Shown: in pieces, positions 1-11,341 of the stretch
Layout: each line of letters starts with the position of its first letter
Numbering within the stretch: position 1 is the stretch's first letter
Assembly: GCF_041381155.1 (NCBI RefSeq)
Contig: NC_091135.1
Location: 48,411,086-48,475,085 of the forward strand
DNA length: 64,000 nucleotides
Origin: Argopecten irradians
Lineage: Eukaryota; Mollusca; Bivalvia; Pectinida; Pectinidae
Direction: 5' to 3'
The notes under the pieces: model-generated
Told to the model about the DNA's origin: nothing
Databases searched by the model: none
What the model saw: the letters and a program-made list of their open reading frames with translations, nothing else
Position numbers and translations under genes: made by a program

Positions 1-273
1 CTCAATTTATACGTATGAACAAAATCGGAAACGTGTGATGGCCCGGCAGCGCTTCGATAGGTGGCTTCGACACTAAATCTACACTTGTATATATTTAGCA
101 ATAAACATATGAAAATATAAAAATGTTAACATCCGTAACATGTGAAACAATAAGAAACCATTTCGAAATCAGAATTTGCAAGTATGAAAGTATAAACTTT
201 TGTCAAAGTATCGATTGTGAAGCAGGGATGTACGTATCTGTTATTGTTTTTATCAGTCGCCATACTGTGTTTG

Positions 274-340
274 TACCTTTGAGGACCCGGATGTAAACTT
301 TCTGTGACGTCACGCCATCTTTTCTGAAATCTCCTATACA
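274..340. repeat. 67-bp CRE/YY1-like module, copy 1
   Basis: The segment starts GTACCTTTGAG and ends CTCCTATAC. It contains the full CRE palindrome TGACGTCA followed at once by GCCATCTT, the complement of a YY1-type AAGATGGC site. A second copy in the same orientation lies at 6142-6211, beyond the CR1-like LINE; similarity stops on both sides of the module. It may be the promoter part of a dispersed element, since YY1-type sites are known in LINE 5' regions, but no full element is visible. Confidence 0.5.
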
Positions 341-344
341 TGAA

Positions 345-1005
345 GATCGGTCGCTTCATGAGAGAATGGACAACGATAGTGATTTCGTGAGATTTAAATA
401 TGTTCACTCCAAATATGATAAACCATATCACATTCTGCAAACAGCGGATATCGACAATAAAAACAGTGCTGTATATCTGCAAAATGATTACCTGTGTTCC
501 TGGAGAACAACGCATCATATGTAATTTATGTGATAGGCCACTATACGACATTATAAGACATTTTGTAACAAGCTGTACAAGAACATTCCTACTGAGAGAT
601 ACTTTTATGACGAAAGTGATTGATTATTATGGTATCCAGCCATATGTAATTATGTCTAACCTTTCTGAAGAACTTTTGCTTCAGACAGTATTCAAAGCAA
701 AAATTCCTAATTTCGAATTTGAAGATGATGAACTGTCAGATGAATTTATAAAGGATTGCGCGTATCTCCTCCAAAAGTCAGCAGAAATCTACTTTCACGA
801 TATTGTGACATGAGCTGTATTAACTAGCATGTAAAGTAATATGCATGTAGTCGCGCGATTTTATCGCTAACAGAACTTTGATCTGAACTTTCAATGTAAA
901 TAGATCTGTTCCAATATATCTACAATGCATAACTTTTTTTTTCATTTCCCTGTACTCTCAACTTTTGAGGAATAAAGAATGATGATGATGATGATGATGA
1001 TGATG
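345..1005 (+). mobile_element. 5'-truncated LINE, 3' end with CCHC motif and (ATG)n tail
   Basis: The reading frame at 400-813 encodes the end of a LINE ORF2. It carries a CCHC motif (C-x2-C-x9-H-x4-C, beginning CNLCDRPL) with the same spacing as the C-terminal motif of the LINE at 18.4-22.3 kb. The stop is followed by about 150 bp of 3' UTR, an AATAAA at 971-976 and an (ATG)n microsatellite at 979-1005, a layout typical of LINE 3' ends. No reverse transcriptase domain is left, so this is a short truncated copy. The 5' limit is approximate. Confidence 0.65.
979..1005. repeat. (ATG)n microsatellite
   Basis: Nine ATG units in a row. They form the tail of the LINE fragment that ends here. Confidence 0.9.
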
Positions 1006-1799
1006 TTCAGTTTTCATGCTGCAGATTTCATTTTTAATATTTCATTTTCAGCCGCTTTAATGCCATGGACTGCTATGTTAAGTCTCAAACTGAAGTGGTA
1101 TTACTTTTAGATAATTGGAATACATATTAGGTAGACTTAATTTTAAATTGATATAAATTACAGATCGTAGTACTGTAAATGCCGACCAGGATACATTGTG
1201 CACAGCTTCGAGAATCCTAAATGCTCAAAGTTTTGTTTAAAAATATGATAAAAAGAACCTACAAACTGACTCATTTGTATGTTATAAACTAAATCCCAAA
1301 ATTGATGACAAAAAAACAACCAGAATACGTAATTTAATGACACTGAAAATGGACGAAATTCGGGTTCTCGGCTGTACTGTAATGGCTGCCGTGGGCTTGG
1401 GGTAATTTACGAAAGCAAATGTTTAATTTTGCACTAATCACACATCGTAAAGTGTTTTATCAAGAAACACTTCGAAAACAGTAATTGCATTTAATTATAT
1501 TTTGAGGGACTTCGAATTTAATTTGTAATTTCAAGTTGATATTTGCAATATATCTGTCAATGTTTATATATACTTAATGGCGACCGTGTTTTCTCGTAGC
1601 GGTCGAAAATGGAGTATAAACAGAGTAAAATATATGAATACTATATGTTTAAATTTGTATATTATTGTAAAATATTTTTATTTAAATAACGCAATAGTTC
1701 TCGGATTGGCGTACTATTTATTACAATAAAATGTAAACAAACATCGCAAGCGGCTGTGTTCACACAATGGAAATATCCGGTCACGTGACTTAGGTAAAC
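1006..1799. other. non-coding, no gene recognised
   Basis: A+T-rich sequence without a convincing reading frame, splice pattern or RNA gene. The segment from about 1740 may already belong to the 5' UTR of the next LINE; the boundary is not visible. Confidence 0.5.
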
Positions 1800-1964
1800 A
1801 ATAACAATTCACGGAGGTCCAGTAAAGTGAAAATACCGCGGTTATCCGAAGAGACCAAAGTTACCCAAAGACGGATAGTCTATTTAAGACTTCCTGAGGG
1901 TAGTCATTACAAAAAACATCAATCAGTGGGTAGAGAGGCGATGTAATCAACTGAAATACGAACC

Positions 1965-3035
1965 ATGTCAACACAGTCTTCAAAGAACAATGGCGGCGTC
2001 CTTAGCAACGCACAGAAAAAATCCCGTGGAAGGCCTCCCGGCTCCAAAAATGTGTTGAAAACATCCCAAAGAGAGATGTCAACTGGCTCAAACTTCATAA
2101 CAAACTATGATTTACTGAATAACAGTGATGAAGAGGATTTGGGATGGAAATGCATTGATTGCGATAATGTATTTTCCGATCCAGAGGACAAAATGTTAGA
2201 ATGTGAACGCTGTACATCGCGTCATTGTATACGATGTCTAGGGAAATCGGAAGATGAATATAGAATCCTCCAAGATTCTGATTACATGTGGTTCTGCATG
2301 TCTTGCAGAGAGAATGTACAGAAAAACATAGCAACAGATCTGAAGATCGAGGAACGTTGCCAGGCTATTATGGAAAAATATGAGAAAAGAATAACAGCTA
2401 TGGAGGATCTGATCAAAACCAAATGTTCGCAGTCCGAGGTGCGAAATATCTTCAAAGAAATGAGAGCGTCAGAGCAGGAAAACAATATTGAATGGCCTAA
2501 AATTACTGACATCCCTCAATCCCGATCACCACCACAGGATATCAAGAATGTTTTCTCTGAGATAAACGAAAGAAAAGCTAGAGAGAGCAATATAGTGGTA
2601 TACGGTGTTCCAGAAACTGAATCTACGGACAGTAAAGGAAGGAAGGAACACGACACAGGTATTGTCTATAAAATCCTCAATAAGTGTGAAGTACATGATC
2701 TTGAAGGAAAGGTTACCAGATGTTCCAGAATTGGACAATATCATCAGAATAACAAGGAAACAAATAGGAAAAATAGACCTATGCTTGTGTCGTTGAACAA
2801 TCTTGAAACAAAAAAGAGTATTTTCAGGAACATCAAAAACTTAGGCCACGACCAGGAACTAAAAGATATAAGAATAAGCAACGATCTCACTAGGGCAGAA
2901 AGGGAACAAGAAAAACAGTTATGGGAACTGGCTAAGGAAAAAAGACAACAAAATTCCTCGGGGGAATATACCTTCAAAGTCCGAGGACCTCCCTGGGCCA
3001 GATCAGTGAAAAAAGTGAGGAAAGCAGGTTTTTAA
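1965..3035 (+). CDS. LINE ORF1 protein with PHD finger, intact
   Basis: A 356-residue open frame. After a basic N-terminus rich in S, K and R comes an AT-hook-like patch (GRPPGSK, residues 22-28). A PHD/FYVE-type zinc finger follows at about residues 61-114: CxxC in CIDC, CERC, then H and CIRC, and finally CMSC. The remainder is charged and likely coiled coil (about 115-170), followed by a region resembling the RNA-binding C-terminus of CR1 ORF1 proteins (residues about 205-345). In this family ORF1 binds the element's RNA and forms the RNP used in target-primed reverse transcription. The first ATG was chosen because the 5' UTR upstream is closed in this frame. It has no host role that I can see. 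Confidence 0.85.
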   Translation: MSTQSSKNNGGVLSNAQKKSRGRPPGSKNVLKTSQREMSTGSNFITNYDLLNNSDEEDLGWKCIDCDNVFSDPEDKMLECERCTSRHCIRCLGKSEDEYRILQDSDYMWFCMSCRENVQKNIATDLKIEERCQAIMEKYEKRITAMEDLIKTKCSQSEVRNIFKEMRASEQENNIEWPKITDIPQSRSPPQDIKNVFSEINERKARESNIVVYGVPETESTDSKGRKEHDTGIVYKILNKCEVHDLEGKVTRCSRIGQYHQNNKETNRKNRPMLVSLNNLETKKSIFRNIKNLGHDQELKDIRISNDLTRAEREQEKQLWELAKEKRQQNSSGEYTFKVRGPPWARSVKKVRKAGF

Positions 3036-3097
3036 ATGGAAACTTCAACCATGAAGATAAAGACAGAAAGCAGAGGCTTGTCGAACACCTAAATTGT

Positions 3098-5986
3098 ATG
3101 TATACTAATGCGGATCAACTAAAAAACAAAATGACAGAATTAAACATAAGAGTGAGTAACTACAAACCAGATGTAATCGGAATTACTGAAGTGAAAGCAA
3201 AAACTAGATTACAAAGTTACAAGGAATCAGAATACAGCCTAGATGGAAATGAAAATTATTCACTGTTCAGCAAGAACATTGAAACCCCTGCGGGTAGGGG
3301 GTTACTGATGTTAATAAATTCCAAGTTCATAGCAAAAGAAGTAATAATGGAAACACAGTTTCGTGAAAATCTGTTTGTAGAAATTAAAACTGGGAAAACT
3401 ACAAAACTGCTAATAGGATTGATATACAGATCGGAATCGGGAACCATGGACAACAACAAAAAATTACAAGATTTGATTGAAGAAGCCGATCAGAAAAAAC
3501 ACAACAAACTTTTGATAATGGGAGACTTTAATTATCCAAATATAAACTGGGAAACATGGAATACAAAGAGCGAGAATACAGATTCTCAAGAATACAAGTT
3601 CATTCAAAAACTCCAAGACAACTTTCTTTTCCAACATGTCCAAGAACCAACAAGATGGCGAGGTCAAGACAATCCGAATGTCCTAGATCTTATCATAAGC
3701 AAAGACGAGCATTCACTATCAGATATTGAATATCAAAGCGCTTTAGGTAAAAGTGATCACTGTGTACTACTGTTTAAGGTCATTTGTAAAGTAAAGATAG
3801 CTCTACAAAGCAAGAAGAAAAAGAGTTATAAAAATGCCAATTATGAAAGGATAAACGAGGAGATAAGTGATACCAACTGGGACGAAATAATTATGAACTC
3901 TAACAACATCAACGAGAATTGGAACACTTTCAAAAAGGTGGTCAAAGAAATAGAAGAAAGCCATGTCCCTACAAAAATCATTAAAATAGGTCGGAACAAC
4001 AAGCATAGTTTCCCAGCAGATACAACAACACTTGAAGCCATAAAAAAGAAGCATTCGTTATCAAGGAAGGCTGCAACTACAAAGGATATGAACGTGAGAA
4101 AGGAATACAATAGGGTCAGAAATAAAGTAAGGAAATTAACACGCAGATTGAGGAAAGAATATGAGCACAATATAGCGATAAAGGCAAAGTCGGATCCAAA
4201 AGCAATTTGGAATTATATAAAATCTAAATCTACGTCGAAATCAGAGATTGGAGAACTATATGCAAAACCAGCGGACAAAACTTCAACTAAAGTTACATCA
4301 AATAAGGGAAAAGCTGAAGTGTTATGTCGGTTTTTTAGCAGTGTATTCATACAGGAATCGGACACGACCCCTCATCTGTACATAAGAGAAGTCGCCGAAG
4401 AGATGTCACAAATGAATATAGAACAAGAAGCTGTATCAAAGATCCTAAAAAATCTCAAACCGGATAAATCCCCCCGGACTAGACGAACTCCACCCGATGT
4501 TCCTGAAAAACACCTCTGGTACAATATCATATCCAATAACGAAGTTATTCAACCAATCAATTTCAACAGGAACTCTCCCGGATGATTGGAAAAGGGCTCG
4601 AGTGTGTGCCATTTTCAAAAAAGGAGATAAGTGTGAACCGGGAAACTATAGGCCTGTAAGTCTCACGTCAGTTGTTTGTAAAACACTAGAAACTCTAATA
4701 AGGGATCATATAGTAACATTTATGAGGAAAAACAAGTACTTCTCCAACAAACAATACGGTTTCTTATCAGGTAGATCAACAACATTACAACTTTTAGAAG
4801 TTTTGGATAAATGGACAACTGCTTTAGATAAAGGTGACGTAGTCGATTGTATATACATGGATTATCAGAAAGCTTTTGATACAGTTCCGCACAACCGTTT
4901 ACTGAATAAATTAAACTCATATAATTTCAACCAGCAGATGAAAACTTGGATTTCATCTTTTTTGAAAGGAAGACATCAAATGGTAACAGTGAATGGCAAA
5001 AATTCCGAATGGTCAAGTGTAACATCAGGAATTCCACAAGGATCGGTTCTTGGACCCTTATTATTTGTGATATTTGTTAATGATCTTCCAGATATAGTGC
5101 AGTCAGACGTATACTTATTTGCGGATGATACTAAAAATATTCAAGGCTATCCGTGGCAAAGATGATGCTTTAGATCTGCAAAGTGATTTAGATACAATGT
5201 CGAAATGGAGTGAAACGTGGCTTCTAAAAATGCACCCAGATAAATGCAAACACATGAGGATACACAAACAGAGAACAAGAAACCAACGTGAGGAAATTAT
5301 ACAATACCAGCTCAATGGAAAAAAACACTGCAACATATAGACCAAGAAAAAGATATAGGAGTAGTTGTAGATTCCACGTTAAGCTTCGACCCCATATATC
5401 AGAGAAAGTAAAAAAAGCCAATTCCATGTTTGGACTTTTGAGAAGAACTTTTCAGTTTTTAGACATCAAATCATTTATTCCGCTATATAAATGCTTAGTT
5501 CGGTCTCATTTGGACTATGCTTGCCCCGTATGGGCGCCTTACCTACAGAAGCATATAGAAATGATAGAAAGTGTCCAAAGAAGAGCGACAAAATGTCTAC
5601 CAGGAATGTCACATCTAGCATACAGTCAAAGGCTGGAGAAACTGAAATTACCAACATTGGCATATAGAAGAATACGAGGAGACATGATAGAACTCTTCAA
5701 AATTTTAGATGGAATATATGACTCCGAATGTTGTAACATTTTATCTTTATGGAAAGATGCAACGGACCGCGAGAGCAGCAGGGGGCATAGGAGGAAGCTA
5801 TTCCATACAAGATCAAACTATGAGATTAGGAGAAACTTTTTTTCACTAAGAGCTACTAAGATATGGAACGATCTACCAGAGAATGTAGTGATGGCGCCAA
5901 ATATAAACTCCTTCAAAAATGCGTTAGACAAACATTGGAAAGAACAAGAACTCTTATACAACTACAAAGCCTTTATACATCATTAA
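3098..5986 (+). pseudogene. LINE ORF2: endonuclease plus reverse transcriptase, frameshifted
   Basis: The first frame (3098-4585) holds an APE-like endonuclease with motifs GITEVK, LLIMGDFN and ALGKSDHC, then the linker domain. The second frame (4497-5165) holds the reverse transcriptase with NYRPVSLT, MDYQKAFD, SGIPQGSVLGP and the catalytic FADDT. Frames at 5119-5340 and 5288-5986 carry the thumb and C-terminus (KMHPDKCK, YACPVWAP, ATKIWNDLP). Four length changes join these frames: the C6 run at 4470-4475, the A5 run near 5134, the A7 run at 5319-5325 and the C4 run near 5390. No other break was seen, and catalytic residues are present. Confidence 0.85.
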
Positions 5987-6141
5987 TTTATTATTATTAC
6001 CGGATAAAAATGTATTAACTGTAAACTCTATATTTTGTCTGAGTCTGGTATAGAGGACTTTACATATAAGTCCTGAACCAGAAATAAACTTATCTTATCT
6101 TATCTTATCTTATCTTAATGTTTATGTGTACAGATATAAGA

Positions 6142-6211
6142 GTTGTACCTTTGAGCGCCCGGATGTACCTTTGTGTGACGTCATCGCCATCTTTTCTGAA
6201 ATCTCCTATAC
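6142..6211. repeat. CRE/YY1-like module, copy 2
   Basis: Same orientation as the copy at 274-340. It keeps the CRE TGACGTCA and the adjoining CGCCATCTTTTCTG. Differences are a few substitutions and a 1-nt insertion. It begins about 25 bp after the LINE tail. Confidence 0.5.
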
Positions 6212-6540
6212 TTGGCCAATTTTGTTCATCAAGCACTCAATGGAAAGATAAATTATTTCTCTTTAATGTAAGATATCCGTCAATGTTGTATAGAACCAAT
6301 TTATTAAAATAATCACGGTTTTAAAAAAAATAGGTCCGGGTTTTTTCGACCGCCGAGTTCATACCCTTGATACTATAATATATATATGTATACTATTGGT
6401 TAAAAATGTTCGTGCCGGGTCCCTGTGGTGTGGTATATGAAACTGTCAATGCATGCAACAGGATATAACTAACAGCAAGATCAGAAGTTTCCGAGACAGG
6501 GCTCAGTAACAAGGGACGATTTATTTGTTTAATTAAATTA
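6212..6540. other. non-coding, no gene recognised
   Basis: A+T-rich DNA with a TATA(TG)-type simple stretch near 6380. Nothing else is identifiable. Confidence 0.5.
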
Positions 6541-6830
6541 ACATCCATTTAACAGCTGCCACTATTGCATGATCGTAAAAGGCGACTCAATATATGATCT
6601 TAATTTTTCCTAACTTTCGTTGACATCGCCTCACTTTTGGCCTTCAGTTAAGCCGATACACACCGAGGTCTATAAAAGTGGTAGTTTCTGCTACTGCTTA
6701 GCGTTCAGCATACTTTGAGTAGGACGACTGGTTCGCCCGTTGTCAGTATAATGTGACCGGATAGGGTGTAATGCTTGGTGTCTTTGACAGCATGCGTCAT
6801 TGATATCACTATAAAAAGGCAATTATGGTA
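6541..6830 (+). mobile_element. SINE-like dispersed repeat, copy 1 (partial)
   Basis: Closely similar to the longer copy at 13221-13737. Shared landmarks are the block beginning ATTGCATGATCG, the CGCCTCACTTTTGGCC block, GTCTATAAAAGTG and the block with ACTGGTTCGCCCG. The last resembles a pol III B box and is followed by AGTATAATGTGACCGG. This copy lacks the 3' tail seen in the other copy. The family is repeated in this window but I cannot give its name. Confidence 0.65.
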
Positions 6831-6884
6831 ACTATGAAAATTATGCCTTTCATGTATTCTATTCATTTTGTATTTGAGAAAAAA

Positions 6885-7205
6885 ACCACCATATATGCCA
6901 GAAATGCGAGAAAGCCTAATGTATGTCACAAATGGCAAGTTATGTCACAACATGAAAAAAACAAATTTGTGAATGTACGTATTGCAACAAGACATTTAAA
7001 TTCGCGTTAATAAGAGAAGACATGAAAACACTGTGCACATGGAACTCCGCATATACAAATGCGACAATCATGATACATCTTTTGCGTCAAATTACTCTCC
7101 GACCGGTCACGAAAGAAAAAACAACCACGACTTATTGAAATGTCAAGGTTGTGATGGACAATTTGTGTTTAAATACTCGCTTAAGGAACGTGAACGGCGC
7201 GGTGG
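6885..7205 (+). pseudogene. degenerate C2H2 zinc-finger remnant
   Basis: Successive frames give pieces of C2H2 fingers: CQKCEKA near 6900, then CTYCNKTFKFAL near 6975, then IYKCDNHDTSFAS with GHERK, and KCQGCDGQFVFKYSL near 7140. Spacing fits three or four consecutive fingers with linkers. The pieces lie in different frames, with an in-frame stop after the first finger and one frame change within the second, and several histidines are lost. It could be the remains of a host multi-finger gene or of a transposon-captured exon. It follows directly on the SINE-like repeat at 6541-6830. Confidence 0.4.
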
Positions 7206-7447
7206 AAATAACTTAGATAGAAAGATAGATTTTCAAGGGGAAATAGACCGACTTTGATAGACTGATTTTTTCCTTGTTTCCCCCTTGCTCCAAGAGCATT
7301 CTTCGTTGCTAACGTCATTCAACTGGCATATAGCTTCTGTAGTCTTCATAGTTTCAAAAGGTGTTGTTATTACGTTTCACCTGGTTTACCTGGCGATGGC
7401 ATGTGCCGTCAATATGATTTTTATAAAGGACTATACTTTTCCTTTTT

Positions 7448-7877
7448 TATCCCCCGCGAAACGCGTTTGCGGGGGATATTGAATTAGGCTCCGTCCGTCC
7501 GTCCGTCCGATATTCTTTTCCGGGCTATAACTAAAAAGCCGTTCGACACAGCTCCATGAAACTTTTTGAATATATCAGACAAATGACCTAGTTGTGCTTT
7601 TTGCTATTCCATGTTAAGTTTTTTTTCTTGCCATGGAAACTTAGTCAAAATACCAAATTATTTTTTCTTTTTGTTTCCGGGCTATAACTACAAAATCGTT
7701 CAGTGCAGCTCCATGAAACTTTCGATATATAAATCGGATTACTGTTTCTTTGTATTACCTATTTTTTCAGTTTTTAAATTATTCTTGAATAATTGTTACT
7801 TTGACCTTGATGTATTTGGGCTTTTATACCAACTGCGGGGCGCGGGGGATAATGCCACGCTTTGCGGCTCCTTGTTT
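7448..7877 (+). mobile_element. hairpin-headed tandem-monomer element, two 156-bp monomers
   Basis: The 5' end is a hairpin, TATCCCCCGCG ... GCGGGGGATA, around a small AAACGCGTTT palindrome. A (CCGT)n stretch at about 7494-7509 follows, then two monomers starting TTTCCGGGCTATAACT at about 7517 and 7673. The 3' end repeats GCGGGGGATA and finishes CTCCTTGTTTC. The layout matches the elements at 7988-9300 and 28438-29246 but the monomers differ. It resembles bivalve pearl/BIV160-type non-autonomous Helentron elements, a comparison from memory rather than a search. Confidence 0.7.
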
Positions 7878-7987
7878 CTTTTGCCGCGAAACAGGCTCAT
7901 TTCAATCTTTTTTAAAGAAACTAATTTACCAACTTGTTTGACTTATATTTAAAGAGGCATAACTGAAGACTATTCTATAGTATTTAT

Positions 7988-9300
7988 TATCCCCCGCCCA
8001 ACGAAGTTGGCGGGGGATATACAAATGTCCGTCCGTCCGTCCGTACGAATGGTTTCCGGAGCATAACTATAAAACCAGTAGAGATATTCCACGAAACTTC
8101 ATAGACACATTGGTCTTATGGTCTAGTAGTGCCTTTTGCTATTTTTAGGTTTTCATTTTTTGCATTTTTTCCGTAACCATGGAAACATTGCTGAAAATAT
8201 CATATTTTTGTACCAGGTTCGTTTCTGGAGCATAACTCTAAAACCAGAAGAGATATTTCCACGAAACTTCATAGACACATTGGTCTTATGGTCTAGTAGT
8301 GCCTTTTGCTATTTTAAGGTTTTCACATTTTGTACTTTTTTCTGTAACCATGGCAACATTGCTGAAAATGGCAGATTTTTGTGTAAGAATCGTTTCCGGA
8401 GCGCAACTCTAAAACCAGCAGAGATATTTCCATGAAACTTCATAGACACATTGTTCTTATGGTCTAGTAGTGCCTTTTGTTATTTTTAGGTTTTCATTTT
8501 TTGCACTTTTTCCGTAACCATGGAAACATTGCTGAAAATATCATATTTTTGTACCAGGTTCGTTTCCGCAGCATAACTGGAAAACCGGTTTAGATATATG
8601 CACTGAACTCCATAGGCACATTAGTCTTATGGTCTAGTAGTGCCTTTTGCTATTTTAAGGTTTTCACTTTTTGTACTTTTTTCTGTAACCATGGAAACAT
8701 TGCTAAAAATGGCAGATTTTTGTGTAAGAATCATTTCCGGAGCACAACTCTAAAACCAGCAGAGATATTTCCATGAAACTTCATAGACACATTGTTCTTA
8801 TGGTCCAGTAATGCTTTTTGCTATTTTTAGGTTTTCGCTTTTTGTGCTTTTTTCTGTAACCATAGAAACATTGCTGAAAATATCATATTTTTGTAGCAGG
8901 TTCATTTCCGGAGCATAACTCTAAAACCAGCAGAGATATTTCCACGAAACTTCATAGACACATTCTTTTTATGGTCTAGTAGTACCTTTTGCTATTTTAA
9001 GGTTTTCATTTTTTTCACTTTTTCTGTTACCATGGAAACATTGCTGAAAATATCATGGTAAATGGTAAATGTTATTTTGCAAAACTCCACCCATCTTTGT
9101 GTATATAGTCTAATATAAATGTCAAGGCTGTATACCTGATTCAACAATTGCAGCCCGGCTCTACTTGAATTATCCTCCATCTTTCTTTAGCTCAACTTCC
9201 TTTTTCCTGGGTTTTTTTCATACACATAAGTCTCCACAATCAAACTTACTTCAGCTTTGATATCTCCATTGGCGGGGGATCTGAATGACTATGTCCTTGT
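7988..9300 (+). mobile_element. hairpin-headed tandem-monomer element, six ~170-bp monomers
   Basis: It begins with the hairpin TTATCCCCCGCCCAAC / GTTGGCGGGGGATA, which has a 1-nt bulge, then (CCGT)n. Six monomers start near 8050, 8220, 8391, 8560, 8731 and 8902, so the period is 169-171 bp. Each opens with TTTCCGGAGCATAACT (with variants) and contains AAACTTCATAGACACATT and CCATGGAAACATTGCTG. A unique segment from about 9060 leads to GGCGGGGGATCTGAA and the terminal GTCCTTGT. Reading frames inside are by-products of the repeat. The same element, with four monomers, is at 28438-29246. Confidence 0.85.
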
Positions 9301-9671
9301 ATATATTTCTATAATCCAGTTTCTTTTGTTTATCAATTATTATTTGGCAAGGAAACTGTTTAACAAGAAAGTGATATTATACCTCAATCAGTTTCTGTGT
9401 TTTATACACCCACTCATAACACCCGTTATCAGCACATAACCTTTGTCTCTCACTCATAATAATGAAATACCAAATTATCCTAATCTATGGTTTTGAATAT
9501 CTAAGCATGCATAATACATAAATGTGTAACTAAAATTTTTCCATAGTTATGAAGACAAGTGGGGAGTTTTCTCAGCACATTAGTCAAAAATAGCGCTGTT
9601 AAAATACGGCATTTGAGCACGAGTAAACGCAACTTCGCTAGATAATGGTATTTAGCCGATTCTCTTCCTAT

Positions 9672-10301
9672 TACCCTTGGCATTTCTCGCTTCAGAACAG
9701 GTGTTTTGCTTTCAAATTCTGATTAGATGCGGCTAGGTTCAGGCGACCAATGAAAACGCGGCTTTGATATGTCAACAAAACTGAACTGAAGCATTAGTAT
9801 ATAATGACCTACATTTGAATATTAGGGATCAGGCATGTCATGCCTGTCAACAGCAACTCCTAGCGAAGTTATAATACTGACTATTTAATCAATAAGATGT
9901 TTTAGACCAGCTATTTAAATGAACGTCTTGGAGACGTTGTTCTCCAAACAGATAGGAAAGTACGTGCGCGGTTTTGTTTCACAAAGTAAACAATACGAAG
10001 ATATACTGCGATCTCGTAACAAAATTGGACACTGCAGAACTTAAGCATGAAACACAAAACTAGTGTCCGAACATACTAATAAACAAATGACTCACACACA
10101 TGTTAATCTTAGGTATTTTCAATCTGACGCAAACAACATGCGTGTTTCATAGGGCGCTGCCATTTTTTTTCAACCATACAACAATGATACGAGCTTTTTA
10201 ATTGGTTGCTTATTACGTAAATGGAAGGGGCGCAACTGCGGTGTTCCAGCACGTGGCGCACTGCGGAAACACCCGTTCTGAAATGAAATATGCTAAGGGT
10301 A
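9672..10301. mobile_element. MITE with ACCCTTGG termini, copy 1
   Basis: About 630 bp. The left end TACCCTTGGCATTT and the right end AAATATGCTAAGGGTA are inverted, and the similarity continues inwards through TTCAGAACAGGTGTTT on the left and its complement on the right. Interior blocks CAACAGCAACTCCTAGC and GGAAGGGGCGCAACTGCGG recur in the copy at 63528-63880. No transposase is encoded, so it is a non-autonomous DNA element. Superfamily is unknown because the target duplication is unclear. Confidence 0.65.
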
Positions 10302-10635
10302 GTTGAGAACCCGTTGATAACGAAAGATAAGCGGCCATCAATTCATACCGGAAATAGCCAACAACTTTTTTCTTGTCATAACACCAGGCTATGAGTTGGT
10401 AGATTGGTGGCCGTGAGAAATATAGAACAAATCATTTATGGTCTCCTGTGACAGACCTAGTTTTTCACACACCAGGATCAACTCATCGAATGGTCTCGGG
10501 TTTCTACGTTTTCCAGGCTTTCAATGTTTAGATTTGAGTAATTGTTTATACGTTAGGAAGAAGAGAAAATATAAGATCATAAATTTACTCGCCATTTACG
10601 ATCAAAGTTAGAATGCCTAAATGATTTAAAGATAT

Positions 10636-10945
10636 TAAAGATGCTCCACCGCTGACAAATGGTATTTTTTCACTATCAAAAACAGGAGTAGACGATTCAG
10701 TATTTTTCTTCAGATACAAAAGCTACTTACATTACTCCATTACCACCATTAAAAAGTTTGAACTTCTAATTTTACTGTAAGAAAAATATTTAATTGTATC
10801 CAGAAAAAAAATCCGTGGGACTATATCCTATATGGAATGAATTACTGATTGCACATGCACCAAAGGCAAAATAAATTATTCTATATTGTTTTTGTGTTTA
10901 TTAGACATATATATACACGATTAAACACCAATAAATATTAAAATG
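10636..10945. mobile_element. MITE with AAAGATGCTCCACCGC end, truncated copy
   Basis: It starts ATTAAAGATGCTCCACCGC and matches, in the opposite orientation, the copy at 39167-39546 for about 300 bp, including TGGTATTTTTTC, AAAACAGGAG and the block TATATCCTATATGGAATG. The second terminal repeat, present in the other copy, is missing here. Confidence 0.7.
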
Positions 10946-11341
10946 ATGAATATCGTTTATACTCTGTGGGCGGTAGATAATATGTAAGTAAAATGTTAAG
11001 TATCCTGATGCATTAGCATTTCCTGTCAGTTGACAAACCGGATTTACCCACGTGTAGGTTGTGGCATCAACAACTCGCATTAATGGATTATCTTGATTTT
11101 CCCTCTTCTGATTACAAACAAAATTAATCACTGCATATTTTACAAAGTAATATCGCCATAAGGTTATCAACTCTATTATTTGGCAACATCTTGTATTTTT
11201 ACAATGAAAAATATTACAAAAACTTTAAATATGAACTTTACCTCAATAGATAACGGGATAATCTCATATAGACGTTCACCTAGGAAACACCAAATCTGAT
11301 TACCTTTAGTATAATACCATGGGAAGACTACTACTTAGTCA

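Larger units (their letters stand above)
1800..6117 (+). mobile_element. near full-length CR1-like LINE
   Basis: A non-LTR retrotransposon with 5' UTR, ORF1 (1965-3035), ORF2 (3098-5986), a short 3' UTR and a (TTATC)n tail at about 6089-6117. Order of parts: PHD-type finger in ORF1, then APE-type endonuclease and reverse transcriptase with an FADDTK active site. The PHD finger in ORF1 and the microsatellite tail point to the CR1/L2 group of the jockey superfamily. ORF1 is open; ORF2 is broken into four frames, each change lying in a homopolymer run. The copy is therefore either young with assembly errors or recently inactivated. The 5' boundary is approximate and I could not find a target-site duplication. 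Confidence 0.85.

Noticed and set aside
126-551. 141-codon minus-strand frame
   Set aside because: Lies across the CRE/YY1 module and antisense to a LINE end; no domain or splice support.
4470-5390. Programmed frameshifting in LINE ORF2
   Set aside because: Four changes in different directions at plain homopolymers, inside single domains; no slippery site plus pseudoknot arrangement is evident.
274-6211. Pair of direct repeats as LTRs around the LINE
   Set aside because: The repeat is only about 67 bp, lacks TG...CA ends, and the sequence between is two separate non-LTR elements with their own tails.
8136-8435. 99-codon frame with repeated Fxx[16 protein letters not shown] words
   Set aside because: Covers two monomers of the tandem element and repeats with them; also seen in the second copy at 28680-28907.
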